From a bacterium (GTDB lineage Bacteria > Pseudomonadota > Alphaproteobacteria > Rhizobiales > Aestuariivirgaceae), in contig JALHQC010000027.1 in the NCBI GenBank assembly GCA_022842165.1, forward strand, positions 1 to 48,787: DNA of 48,787 bases, in the 5' to 3' direction. The translations under genes and the position numbers were made by a program. Below are positions 1 through 8,481 of this stretch, in pieces. Within the stretch, counting starts at the first letter, position 1. Each line of letters opens with the position of its first letter. The notes under the pieces were generated by a model. It did not search any database, had not been told where the DNA came from, and saw only the letters and a list, made by a program, of their open reading frames with translations.

Positions 1-66
1 CCCGCCAGTAGAAGAAGGGCGGTCCTTCGACGCACATTGAATTGAGCAGTCAAAGGAGAATAGGCC

Positions 67-2118
67 ATGGATCACACAAGCGGCAGAAGGCCCCCGGGCT
101 CGCGGTGCATCGCACTCGTGGGCCCTTATTTAAGCGGCAAGACCACACTTCTCGAAGCCATATTGTTCCGCACCGGCGCCATTCCGCGCCAGGGCAAGGT
201 CTCGGAAAAGTCGACGGTCGGCGACGCGGCACCCGAAGCCCGCGCGCATGGCATGAGCGTCGAGCTCAATGCCGCGACCACCACATTCCTGGGCGACAGC
301 TACACCTTCATCGACTGCCCCGGCTCGATCGAGTTCGCGCAGGACGCGCGCGCGGTGCTGGCGGGCTGCGATGCGGCAATCGTCGTGTGCGAGGCCGACG
401 ACAAGAAGGCGCCCGCACTGCAACTGATATTGAAGCAGCTGGACGAGATCGGGCTGCCGCGCCTCCTCTTCATCAACAAGGTGGACAAGAGCGACACGCG
501 GCCGCGCGAGGTGCTGGACTGGCTGCAGCCCGCGAGCTCGAAACCGCTGATCATGCGGCAATTGCCGATCATGAAGGGCTCGATCGTGACGGGCTTCGTG
601 GATTTGGCGCTGGAGCGGGCGTTTGTTTACCAGGAACACATGGAAAGCAAGGTGATCGACATGCCGGCGGAGTTGGCCGACATCGAGAAGACCGAGCGTT
701 TCGCGATGCTGGAAAAGCTTGCCGACCATGACGACGAGTTGATGGAGCAACTGCTCTCCGACATGGAGCCGCCGCGCGACCGGGTGTTCACGGATTTGTC
801 GCGCGAATTGGCGGAGGGGTTGATCGTGCCGGTGATGTTCGGCTCGGCCGAGCACGGCAATGGCGTGGGGCGGCTGTTGAAGGCGCTGCGGCACGAGGCG
901 CCGGGCGTGGCCGAGACTGCAAAGCGCCTGGGGCTATCGAAGAACGGCACGGTGGCGCAGGTGCTGAAGACGTTTCACACCGCGCATGGCGGCAAGCTAT
1001 CCCTCGCCCGCATCCTCTCCGGCGAGGTGGCGGATGGCACGGTGTTCTATGGCGCTCAAGGGCAAGACGCGCGCACGGCCGGCGTGTTCACGCTGATGGG
1101 CTCGACGCCGAATAAGGTTGCAAAGGCGGCTGCGGGCGACACCGTGGCGCTGGGGCGGCTCGACCCCATCCGCACCGGCGAGACGATCTCGGCCACCAAG
1201 GGCAGCACGCCGCAGCTCGTGAAGCTCGAAACCGCGCCCGGCGTGTATGGCCTGGCGATTTTCGTGTCGGACCGCAAGGACGAGGTGAAGCTGACGAGTG
1301 CGGTGACGAAGCTTATCGAGGAAGACCCCTCGCTGGCGCTGGAGCACAATCACGATACGCATGAGATGGTGCTGTGGGGGCAGGGCGAGATGCACCTGCG
1401 CGTGGCGCTGGAAAAACTAGAGGCGAAGTTCGGCGTTCATGCCAAGGCGAAGCCGAGACGCATCGCCTACAAGGAGACGATAAGGAAGCCGGTGCAGATC
1501 CGCGGGCGGCACAAGAAACAGTCCGGCGGGCACGGGCAGTTCGGCGACGTGGTCGTCGAGATCGCGCCGGCCCCGCGCGGCACCGGCTTCGTGTTCACCG
1601 ACACGATCACCGGCGGCGTGGTGCCGAAGCAATATATCCCCGCCGTCGAACAGGGCGTGCGCGACTGGATGGGGCACGGGCCGCTGGGGTTCCCGGTGGT
1701 CGATTTCTCGGTGAACCTGTCGGACGGGTCGTATCACGATGTCGACAGCTCCGAGATGGCGTTCAAGACGGCGGCGCGGATTGCCATGGCGGACGGGATG
1801 CCGCAATGCTCGCCCGTGCTGCTGGAGCCGATCGTGCTGGCGGAAATCCACGTGCCGAGCGATGCGACGCCACGCGTCAACCAGATCGTGACGGGCCATC
1901 GCGGGCAACTCCTCGGCTTCGACGGGCGCGACGGCTGGCCCGGCTGGGACACGGTGAAGGCGCATATGCCGGAATCCGAAATGGCCTCGCTCATCATCGA
2001 GCTTCGGTCGGCCACGGCGGGCGTAGGGACCTTCACCTTCAGCCTCGACCACATGGCCGAACTGACGGGACGCGCGGCGGATCAGGTGGTGCAGGGACGG
2101 AAGGCGGAAGCGGCTTGA
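67..2118 (+). CDS. Elongation factor G-like translational GTPase (EF-G paralogue)
   Basis: This 683-residue protein has the full EF-G domain plan: a GTPase domain, domain II, then the domain III-V region ending in the EF-G C-terminal fold. The P-loop GPYLSGKT is at about residues 19-26, the G3 motif DCPGSIEF at 83-90 and the G4 motif NKVD at 137-140. True EF-G carries DTPGH at G3; here the catalytic histidine is replaced by Ser87, and the P-loop also differs from the usual AHIDAGKT. It is therefore a paralogue, not the housekeeping fusA, and is not near rpsL, rpsG or tuf. The ATG is preceded by AAAGGAG at good spacing. A role in translocation, recycling or stress translation is inferred only from the family. 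Confidence 0.9.
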   Translation: MDHTSGRRPPGSRCIALVGPYLSGKTTLLEAILFRTGAIPRQGKVSEKSTVGDAAPEARAHGMSVELNAATTTFLGDSYTFIDCPGSIEFAQDARAVLAGCDAAIVVCEADDKKAPALQLILKQLDEIGLPRLLFINKVDKSDTRPREVLDWLQPASSKPLIMRQLPIMKGSIVTGFVDLALERAFVYQEHMESKVIDMPAELADIEKTERFAMLEKLADHDDELMEQLLSDMEPPRDRVFTDLSRELAEGLIVPVMFGSAEHGNGVGRLLKALRHEAPGVAETAKRLGLSKNGTVAQVLKTFHTAHGGKLSLARILSGEVADGTVFYGAQGQDARTAGVFTLMGSTPNKVAKAAAGDTVALGRLDPIRTGETISATKGSTPQLVKLETAPGVYGLAIFVSDRKDEVKLTSAVTKLIEEDPSLALEHNHDTHEMVLWGQGEMHLRVALEKLEAKFGVHAKAKPRRIAYKETIRKPVQIRGRHKKQSGGHGQFGDVVVEIAPAPRGTGFVFTDTITGGVVPKQYIPAVEQGVRDWMGHGPLGFPVVDFSVNLSDGSYHDVDSSEMAFKTAARIAMADGMPQCSPVLLEPIVLAEIHVPSDATPRVNQIVTGHRGQLLGFDGRDGWPGWDTVKAHMPESEMASLIIELRSATAGVGTFTFSLDHMAELTGRAADQVVQGRKAEAA

Positions 2119-2128
2119 GGGCGGCACT

Positions 2129-2239
2129 GGCCCCACCCGCCTCGCGTGCCGCGAGGCACCCTCCCCGCTAAAGCGAGGAGGGATGCTTATCCCTCTCCGC
2201 GAAGCGGGGAGGGTCCGTTGCGAAGCAACGGGGGTGGGG
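2129..2239. repeat. Compound palindromic intergenic repeat
   Basis: This stretch lies between two convergent genes and is almost entirely made of inverted repeats. The outer arms read GGCCCCACCC and GGGTGGGG. Inside are CCTCGCG/GCGAGG, CCCTCCCCGC/GCGGGGAGGG and CCGTTGC/GCAACGG. It could fold as a multi-branched structure on either strand and probably ends transcription from both sides. It resembles the REP-like dispersed palindromes of alphaproteobacterial intergenic regions; no second copy was seen in the window. Confidence 0.6.
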
Positions 2240-2248
2240 AATTCGTTC

Positions 2249-3328
2249 CTACTTCGGCTGCGCTTCCTTCAGCCCCTCGTCGGGCTGCGGCAGCTTGCCG
2301 GCGCGCCGCAGGGTGACGGCATTGACAAGGGCCTGCGCCGCCATGCGCGTGTCGTGCTGGATCGCTTTGTCCTCGTCCAGAGCCTCGTGGCTTTCGGCGT
2401 AGCTGCCGAAGTAGCCGATGTAGCGGCCCAGTTCCGACATGTGGCCGGCGGAGATCAGCCCCATGTCGGAGAGCCAGTCGCTCAGGTTTCGCGTCAGGCC
2501 ATCGGCGCCCGTCGTGTCGCCGTGGGCGATGATCGAGAAGACGCGGCCTGCGAGGTGGCGGGGGTAGGGCCAGCCCGCAAGTTCCAGCGCCTTGGCCTTG
2601 GCGGCGTCTTTTCCTTGCGTGGAGGTGGGGTCGGGATTGCCGCCATCGGCGCAGACGAGGCGGTCGATCATGCTCTTGAGGCCCGAGGGCGCCTGATACC
2701 AGTTGACCGGCGCCACGATCATGATGCCGTGGGCCGCCACCCACATCAGGTAGATATCGTTCATCCAGTCGTTCACCTGGCCGAGGCTGTGGTTCGGGTA
2801 GCAGGAGCACGGCCAGTGGCACAGGGGCATGGCGGTCGACACGCAGGATTTGCAGGGGAAGATGCGGCGGCCATATTCCGAGGCGAGGCGGCTCAGGTCG
2901 AGGATTTCGGCCTCGAAACCGGGTGCGGCCTTCACCGTTTCGGCAGCGATCTGGACGAGACGCCATGATTTCGAGATTTCGCCGGGACAGGTCTGGTCCG
3001 ACCGCATCGAGCCGTTGACGAGCAGGATGCGGTGGAGGGATTGCGGATCATCGTGCCGCGCCTGCGCCTCGGTGATGGCGTTGCGGGCGGCGAGCCATTC
3101 GACCGAAAGCTCATAGGCGGGATCGGCGAAGCCGGGGCCTGCCGCTACTGTGCGCGGGCTTTTCCGCGAATTGTCGTAAGCCTCCCACGCGATGTTCAGC
3201 AGCTCGGATATCTGCTCCTGCTGCGGCTCGAAGGCGGGATCGAAGAAAAGCTGGCGAAACCGCCTGCCGAATTCCTCCCGGTCCAGCTTCGTCTCCGGCA
3301 TGCCTTTGCGGACATCGACACCTGCCAT
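2249..3328 (-). CDS. NADPH-dependent FMN reductase / flavodoxin-fold oxidoreductase
   Basis: The 359-residue product has an N-terminal extension of about 100 residues followed by a flavodoxin-like fold. The fold begins at ILLVNGSMRSDQTCPG, a typical flavin-phosphate loop, and continues through a CxSC-type segment (CKSCVSTAMPLCHWPCSC) and PVNWYQAPSGLKSMIDR, the usual active-site region of NAD(P)H-FMN reductases. Cys residues are clustered near the middle, so a metal or redox role is possible but not shown. The start was set at the ATG at 3328, which has GGGAG about six bases upstream, rather than at a Pro/Gln-rich upstream extension. It is convergent with the EF-G-like gene. Substrate unknown. 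Confidence 0.8.
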   Translation of the reverse strand: MAGVDVRKGMPETKLDREEFGRRFRQLFFDPAFEPQQEQISELLNIAWEAYDNSRKSPRTVAAGPGFADPAYELSVEWLAARNAITEAQARHDDPQSLHRILLVNGSMRSDQTCPGEISKSWRLVQIAAETVKAAPGFEAEILDLSRLASEYGRRIFPCKSCVSTAMPLCHWPCSCYPNHSLGQVNDWMNDIYLMWVAAHGIMIVAPVNWYQAPSGLKSMIDRLVCADGGNPDPTSTQGKDAAKAKALELAGWPYPRHLAGRVFSIIAHGDTTGADGLTRNLSDWLSDMGLISAGHMSELGRYIGYFGSYAESHEALDEDKAIQHDTRMAAQALVNAVTLRRAGKLPQPDEGLKEAQPK

Positions 3329-3441
3329 GGTTGCTCCCAAAGGGAGGAGAACGATGGGAGTTGTTGTTGGTTCCGGATAAGGTTGCGGCTGTTCAGGTTG
3401 CGCTTTCGCGGGAGGTGGCGGCAACGGGGCGAGCAGTTACA

Positions 3442-4062
3442 TTATCGGACAGCAATTGGATCCAAGCTCCCTCGCAGGGTATCTAAGCTTGTGGTTTTAA
3501 AAGTCTGGATGCCGTCGCGCCTTGTTCCGCTCCAATTCGCTAGTTGGGCGATGTCTATTCGCTGATGTCGCAGCTCTCTCTGCATGAGCGGGTGAATGTC
3601 TATCGCTTTACTTAAGGCTGGATCAGAAATACTAAAGTTCTCAGCGTACTGCACGTAAAGATCAACGGTATCACGTGCGAGCGTTGCCACTTCGACTGCG
3701 AAATCAACCATTGCAACATCGGAGCGCGCATCGATTGCGTCCAGAGCATATGCGACAGAACAGGCCGCATCAAGCGCAGCCGATGTCAGTGATGATGAAA
3801 AGTGTTCCGTATCTGGAGTAAGACTTTCCACTTCTGTTCTAACGCCTTCAAGTTCTTCGGGAAGACTGTTAGGCTCAAGCCAACTCCATGCCTTCTGCAT
3901 TGCATGCTTTAATTTGACTGCATCGCCAAATCCAGTCTCTGCCGAAAATCTTTCGTAGTTCGGCAGCATCCGCGCGCAACATAGCAACATGAATGCCACT
4001 CGCTTCCATGGCTCCAGTGCTGCCAAACTTTGCCTGAGCTGGTCTTTGTCGAACTTTTCCAT
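3442..4062 (-). CDS. DUF416 (YjaG-like) family protein
   Basis: This 206-residue protein matches the DUF416 family, best known from E. coli YjaG. The diagnostic stretch is at about residues 15-47: W-x2-V-x-FM, then C-x-RM-x-PNY-x2-F and TGFGD, followed by a helical remainder. The family is alpha-helical and its function is unknown. The gene is visibly richer in A and T than its neighbours and sits with the next small gene in a short islet between two GC-rich genes. DUF416 is mainly familiar from gammaproteobacteria, so transfer is a reasonable inference. The C-terminal 30 residues go beyond the part I can compare with YjaG. Confidence 0.75.
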   Translation of the reverse strand: MEKFDKDQLRQSLAALEPWKRVAFMLLCCARMLPNYERFSAETGFGDAVKLKHAMQKAWSWLEPNSLPEELEGVRTEVESLTPDTEHFSSSLTSAALDAACSVAYALDAIDARSDVAMVDFAVEVATLARDTVDLYVQYAENFSISDPALSKAIDIHPLMQRELRHQRIDIAQLANWSGTRRDGIQTFKTTSLDTLRGSLDPIAVR

Positions 4063-4126
4063 TTGTCCTAAGGATCACTGATCGGCAAGTTCAAGTGCAT
4101 CGAATGCAGTGTCACCATAATGCCCA

Positions 4127-4531
4127 TCATTCAGTCGGCATTCGTTGAATGCCGGTGGTGAGGTGTTTCCATTCATCATTGACGAATGAGTATGAGAGAC
4201 TCGCCATGCCGTTTTCAAGAGGCTTATCAGCGTTGATTTGCAAGCCCGAAAAAATTCCTCTCATCAAAGTTGTTGTGCTGAGTGGCAAAATGTCGAACCT
4301 GACTTGAACCTCAACACCGTCGCTCCAGCCATCCCCCACAGTAACATCATTGATTATGATTTTTCCTTGTCCGGCTGTGCTCGCTGATGCGGCTTGGAGG
4401 AAGTCTGCGCGAACAGCTTCGGCATTTGGACTCCAGTTCGCCCCAAAAAGATTGAGCATCATTGCGACAGCAAGCGCAGTCACCAAGAAGAAAATGATAC
4501 TAAGAATTGTTATCGTTTTCCAATAGTTCAT
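4127..4531 (-). CDS. Unknown small membrane-anchored protein
   Basis: The 134-residue product begins with one hydrophobic helix (residues 7-30, starting TITILSIIFFLVTALAVAMM) and continues as a soluble domain, probably outside the cytoplasm, with alternating strand-like segments such as GKIIINDVTVGDGWSDGVEV. I do not recognise the family. The ATG at 4531 was chosen because the signal-anchor starts there; the reading frame stays open further upstream but only as a shadow of the M24-type gene. It lies 23 bases downstream of that gene and shares the AT-rich character of the DUF416 gene, so the two may have arrived together. A hairpin (CGGCATTC/GAATGCCG) overlaps its 3' end. Confidence 0.6.
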   Translation of the reverse strand: MNYWKTITILSIIFFLVTALAVAMMLNLFGANWSPNAEAVRADFLQAASASTAGQGKIIINDVTVGDGWSDGVEVQVRFDILPLSTTTLMRGIFSGLQINADKPLENGMASLSYSFVNDEWKHLTTGIQRMPTE

Positions 4532-4554
4532 GTGAGCAGGCTCACTTCCGCTCT

Positions 4555-5934
4555 CTACCGCATCGCCATCGCCTTGCCCGGTGACATCCAGAAGGGCGGG
4601 AGCCAGGCGGCGAGGTTGCTCAAGGGGAGCACTTCGGGTTTCAGCTTGATGCCGAGCTTTGCCTTCATGAAGGCGCGGCGGGCTTCTATGCGTCCCCACG
4701 CTTCCGGGTAGCGGGATTTGAGGTCGGCGCGCAGTGCTTCGTCGGCGAGCGCGATGCCGTCTTCGATGTTGCTCGTGAAATACTCGGTGCCGGTGGCCGG
4801 GATGATGTCGCACTGGAGCGCCATGCCGGAGACGAGCGTTTTCCTGCTGCCTGCCTTGATGGGCGAGTGCACCCATTCATCCATGTGGATGAGGTGGCCG
4901 GGGTTGAGGCCGATGCCGAAGAAGGGATCGGCGAGGCGCGACATGACGGCATCGTAGATCTCGCCGCCTGCAACGCCGATGCCGATGGTTTCATACCAGG
5001 CGACGGCCGCGTCGAAGTAGGGGGCGACGAGCTTATTTACATAATCACGGATCGCTTCCGGCAATTCATCGGCACTTTCCACCATGAAGCCGGCGCGGCA
5101 GTTCAAGGCGCCCATGAGGCCGTGGCCGACGACGATGGGCTCACCGCGTTCGATGAGTTTCGTCGTCGGGCTTGGCAGGCCATATTTCGCGCGGGGGCCG
5201 GAGCACATGTTGACGTGGATCGAGAGCATGGAGCCGTCGAGAGCCAAGTTGCGGCAGGCTTCATGCTCGGTCATGCCGGGCTTTACCCCCAAGATGAAGC
5301 GGCGGATGGCGGAGGAGGTTTTGGTGGCGGAATATTCGAAGCAGGCGATCTGGTCTGCCTCGTTGATGACGCGCAAGCCCCCTTCCGGATTCATGAAGAG
5401 CAGGGCGGCGTTGGTGAGGCTGCCGAAGCCTTTGAGCGTCTGCACCAGATAGTGGGGCGTTTCGAACCAGTGGGGATCGAAGGTGCCGTCCTCCGTCTCG
5501 TAGCCCTTCCAGCCGGCAAGGCCGATCGACATGCCGGGCTTGAGGCCCGCCTCGCGCAGCAGATCGGGGAGGGCGCGGGTTTTGTCCCTCGGCTGGCCCA
5601 TGAGGCTTAAAGGTTGCCACAGCACACGCTCGAACGTGCCGCTGGCGGTTTCGGCATAGGGGTAGCCCTCATTGCCGGCAAAGAGCGTGGGCGCGCGGTT
5701 GGGGGTTACGACGAGTAGGGCTTCCTCGAAGCGCGGATCATAGCCGGAGGCCCATGAGATGTTGGCCACATGCTCGCGGTCGCCGAAGATGACGAGGGCT
5801 TCGAGGCCGTGCTCGGCCATGCGCTGGCGCAGGCGCTGGATACGGTTCTCGTAGATCGCCCTGCCGAGAACCGGCTCGAAGACGGGATCGCCGAAATCCG
5901 GCAACTCGATGTCGGTTAGAACTGCCTGCCGCAT
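4555..5934 (-). CDS. M24 (Xaa-Pro peptidase/creatinase fold) family protein, altered metal site
   Basis: This 459-residue protein has the two-domain creatinase/aminopeptidase P plan: an N-terminal creatinase-like domain (ENRIQRLRQRMAEHGLEAL) and a C-terminal pita-bread domain. The five metal ligands of M24 peptidases are Asp, Asp, His, Glu, Glu. Here the two Asp positions fall in GHGLMGALNCRAGF, which has no Asp. The His is kept in NPGHLIHMDEW, the first Glu is Asp in ALQCDIIPAT, and the last Glu is kept in NIEDGIAL. It may be a non-peptidase hydrolase like creatinase, or may bind metal differently. The ATG at 5934 has AAGGGAG upstream; a TTG 21 bases earlier lacks a binding site. Confidence 0.8.
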   Translation of the reverse strand: MRQAVLTDIELPDFGDPVFEPVLGRAIYENRIQRLRQRMAEHGLEALVIFGDREHVANISWASGYDPRFEEALLVVTPNRAPTLFAGNEGYPYAETASGTFERVLWQPLSLMGQPRDKTRALPDLLREAGLKPGMSIGLAGWKGYETEDGTFDPHWFETPHYLVQTLKGFGSLTNAALLFMNPEGGLRVINEADQIACFEYSATKTSSAIRRFILGVKPGMTEHEACRNLALDGSMLSIHVNMCSGPRAKYGLPSPTTKLIERGEPIVVGHGLMGALNCRAGFMVESADELPEAIRDYVNKLVAPYFDAAVAWYETIGIGVAGGEIYDAVMSRLADPFFGIGLNPGHLIHMDEWVHSPIKAGSRKTLVSGMALQCDIIPATGTEYFTSNIEDGIALADEALRADLKSRYPEAWGRIEARRAFMKAKLGIKLKPEVLPLSNLAAWLPPFWMSPGKAMAMR

Positions 5935-5989
5935 ATTGCCTGCTCCCTTGATCAAAGGAGATTACCGGCTTTGCGCGGGAGGTAAAGCG

Positions 5990-7075
5990 TCAGGCCAGCC
6001 AGTCGTCTCCGGTCATGGCGGATTGGTAGACAAAGCTCAGCGTGGGCACGTCGAAATACCAGGTGCCGGTAGTGGTGGCGAAGGTCAAGGCGGAATAGAC
6101 CGTGTCGGTGCCGTCGGGCGCGACGACGGTGAAGGAATAGGTCGGGCCGTTATAGGTGACGGTGAGCTGCGCCCAGGTGAAATCATAGATGATGACGTCA
6201 GGATCGGGGCCGCCGTAGATCGTGTCGTTGCCTACGCCGCCCTTGACGAGGTCGCGGCCCGCTCCGGCATCGATCAGATCGTCGCCGTCCCCGCCCAGCA
6301 TCGTATCCACGCCTTCGCCGCCGGTGAGGAAGTCATTGCCGCCGTCGCCCGATACCTTGTCGTTGCCGGCCTCGCCGTGAAGAATGTCGTTCCCCAGGCC
6401 GCCTTTCAAGACATTGTTACCGGAATTTCCGGTGAGCTGGTCGTTGTAGTTCGAACCTGTGAGGCTCTCGATCGAGAAGAACGTGTCGCCCGCGGCGTCT
6501 CCGCCAAGCGCCGTGCCCGTGGCGAGATTGACCTGCACGGCGCTGCTGCTGGCGTAGTTGGCGGTATCGGCACCCCTGCCGCCCATCAGCGTATCAGCGC
6601 CTTCGCCGCCGAACAGCTGATCGTTTCCGGCGCCGCCTTTCAGGATATCGTCTCCGGCATTGCCGGAAAGCCGGTCGTTGCCCGCGCCGCCGAAAAGCGT
6701 GTCGTTGCCGCCATCGCCCCTGACCGTATCGTTGCCGGACATGAGGGCAGAGAAGAGCTTCGCCGTGCTGGCCGTGGAGGCAGGAGCCGCGAGCAGGGTT
6801 TCAAGCGTTGCAGCAGGAACTGCGAGGCCGGTGAGATCGTCTATGAACACGCCGCTCAGCGTGTGATGAATGATGCTGGTGATGGTGCCGGCGGTGAAAT
6901 GGCCGAGCGCGGCGTTCCAGACGAGTCCTTCTCCGCGATAATGGGTCTTGCTGCCATCGGGGTTGGCGAGGGCGAATTCCGTCGCATTCCAGTACAGGAG
7001 CCGGCCTTGAAGGGGCCCGCCAGCCTGCGCCGCGAAGAGGCCGAGGGACGGACCACGGTAGTGATAAGCTGCCAT
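5990..7075 (-). CDS. RTX (haemolysin-type) calcium-binding exoprotein
   Basis: The 361-residue product has an N-terminal domain of about 110 residues without a signal peptide, then many glycine-rich nonapeptides of the GGxGxDxLx type (for example GGAGNDRLSG and GGEGADTLMG), interrupted by a spacer around NYASSSAVQVNLATGTALGG, and a C-terminal tail ending MTGDDWLA. RTX repeats bind calcium and fold outside the cell. The lack of a Sec signal and the acidic/hydrophobic C-terminus fit type I secretion, but no type I transporter is encoded here. The start at 7075 has AGGGAG a few bases upstream; the longer reading frame would add 26 unlikely residues. Confidence 0.88.
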   Translation of the reverse strand: MAAYHYRGPSLGLFAAQAGGPLQGRLLYWNATEFALANPDGSKTHYRGEGLVWNAALGHFTAGTITSIIHHTLSGVFIDDLTGLAVPAATLETLLAAPASTASTAKLFSALMSGNDTVRGDGGNDTLFGGAGNDRLSGNAGDDILKGGAGNDQLFGGEGADTLMGGRGADTANYASSSAVQVNLATGTALGGDAAGDTFFSIESLTGSNYNDQLTGNSGNNVLKGGLGNDILHGEAGNDKVSGDGGNDFLTGGEGVDTMLGGDGDDLIDAGAGRDLVKGGVGNDTIYGGPDPDVIIYDFTWAQLTVTYNGPTYSFTVVAPDGTDTVYSALTFATTTGTWYFDVPTLSFVYQSAMTGDDWLA

Positions 7076-7252
7076 ACGCTCTCCCTGTCGCAAAATGCGA
7101 CACCTGTTAACTTGGTGGTAACCCAGAGCGGAAACTTGCAAGGGCAGTGCCATGGCGGGCGGGGCGGTCTCCGAGATGTGATCCGGCCTTGATTTGCAGG
7201 TGATGCGAGTTTGGGCCTAAGCAGGCCTGATGACATCAGGGAGACGCCGCAG

Positions 7253-8215
7253 ATGCTGATCAGACATATCCGGAGCTGGGAACTGCCGCCATCGCTGGTG
7301 ACGCCGGAACATGTGTTCCTGAACCGGCGGCACTTCATGGGCGGCATCGCCGGAGCCACGGTAATGGCCGCGGCCGGACAGGCATTGGCCGAGACCGACC
7401 CCAATGCCGGGCTCTACCCCGCCAAGACGAACCCGGGCTTTGCCGATGCCGGGCGCGCGGTGACGGCCGAGACCGAGGCGACGACCTTCAACAACTATTA
7501 TGAATTCGGTTCCTCGAAGCGCATCGCCGAGGCGGCCGAGAAGCTTCCGATCCGGCCGTGGGCGATCGCCATCGATGGCGAGGTCGAGAAGCCGATGACG
7601 GTCGATTTCGACGATCTCATCAGGAAGGTTACGCTCGAGGAGCGCATCTACCGGCATCGCTGCGTCGAGGCGTGGTCGATGGTGGTGCCGTGGACCGGCT
7701 TTACCGTGAAGTCGCTGGTGGAAATTGCGAAGCCCACGGCGAACGCCAAATACCTGCGCTTCGAGACCTTCAACAAGCCCGAGGTGGCGGCGGGCCAGCA
7801 GCCGGGATTGTTCACGTCCTACCCGTGGCCCTATATCGAGGGCATCACCATGGCGGAGGCAATGAACGACCTGCCGCTGATGGTGACGGGCGCCTATGGC
7901 AAGCCTCTCCCCAAGAGCATGGGGGCGCCGGTGCGGCTGCATCTGCCATGGAAGTACGGCTTCAAGTCGATCAAGGGGATCGTGCGCATCTCGTTCACGG
8001 CGGAGCGGCCGGTGAGTTTCTGGGAGACGCTGGGGCCTTCCGAATATGGCTTCTGGGCCAATGTGAACCCGGAGGTGCCGCACCCGCGCTGGGGCCAGGA
8101 TACGGAACAAGTACTGGGTTCGGGCGAGCGCATTCCGACGCTGCTCTACAATGGCTATGGCGAGCAGGTGGCCCCGCTCTATGCCGGGCTCGAGGCGGAA
8201 AGGCTGTTCATGTAA
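7253..8215 (+). CDS. msrP: Protein-methionine-sulfoxide reductase catalytic subunit MsrP
   Basis: This is the molybdenum-cofactor subunit that repairs oxidised methionines in periplasmic proteins. The 320-residue product carries a twin-arginine signal (RR at residues 25-26 in NRRHFMGG, followed by a hydrophobic stretch ending AGQALA). It then has the sulfite-oxidase/YedY fold with the molybdenum-ligand cysteine at about residue 137 (RHRCVEAWSMVVPW) and the HLPWKYGFKSIK segment. The ATG at 7253 has AGGGAG nine bases upstream, and an upstream TTG is less likely. The usual haem-membrane partner MsrQ is not adjacent: the next gene encodes a LysE-type exporter, so MsrQ must be elsewhere or another electron donor is used. 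Confidence 0.93.
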   Translation: MLIRHIRSWELPPSLVTPEHVFLNRRHFMGGIAGATVMAAAGQALAETDPNAGLYPAKTNPGFADAGRAVTAETEATTFNNYYEFGSSKRIAEAAEKLPIRPWAIAIDGEVEKPMTVDFDDLIRKVTLEERIYRHRCVEAWSMVVPWTGFTVKSLVEIAKPTANAKYLRFETFNKPEVAAGQQPGLFTSYPWPYIEGITMAEAMNDLPLMVTGAYGKPLPKSMGAPVRLHLPWKYGFKSIKGIVRISFTAERPVSFWETLGPSEYGFWANVNPEVPHPRWGQDTEQVLGSGERIPTLLYNGYGEQVAPLYAGLEAERLFM

Positions 8216-8220
8216 AGAAA

Positions 8221-8245
8221 AAGGCCGGCTCGAACCGCCGGCCTT
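8221..8245 (+). terminator. Candidate terminator after msrP
   Basis: A nine-base inverted repeat, AAGGCCGGC and GCCGGCCTT with a seven-base loop, begins six bases after the msrP stop codon. An A-rich run precedes it, so the T tract is stronger on the opposite strand; it may act in both directions. Confidence 0.6.
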
Positions 8246-8481
8246 GAAGTTGCCCGTGCTCCGGGGAGGAGCTGACCTCCGCAATGCCTCACAGGGTTGA
8301 GGGGGCGAAAGCCGTGCGCCAGAGTTGCAAGGGGAGAGAGCAACGAGGCGCCAGCCGCGTCGGAAACGCGACGGGGATCAGAATGATGGCGGATCGGGAT
8401 TCCCGCAAGTTGGGGCGGGTCATGGGAGCCATGCCCAGCCTACATGACGCAGAGGGAGTATTCCTGCTAACGCTGCCGCCC

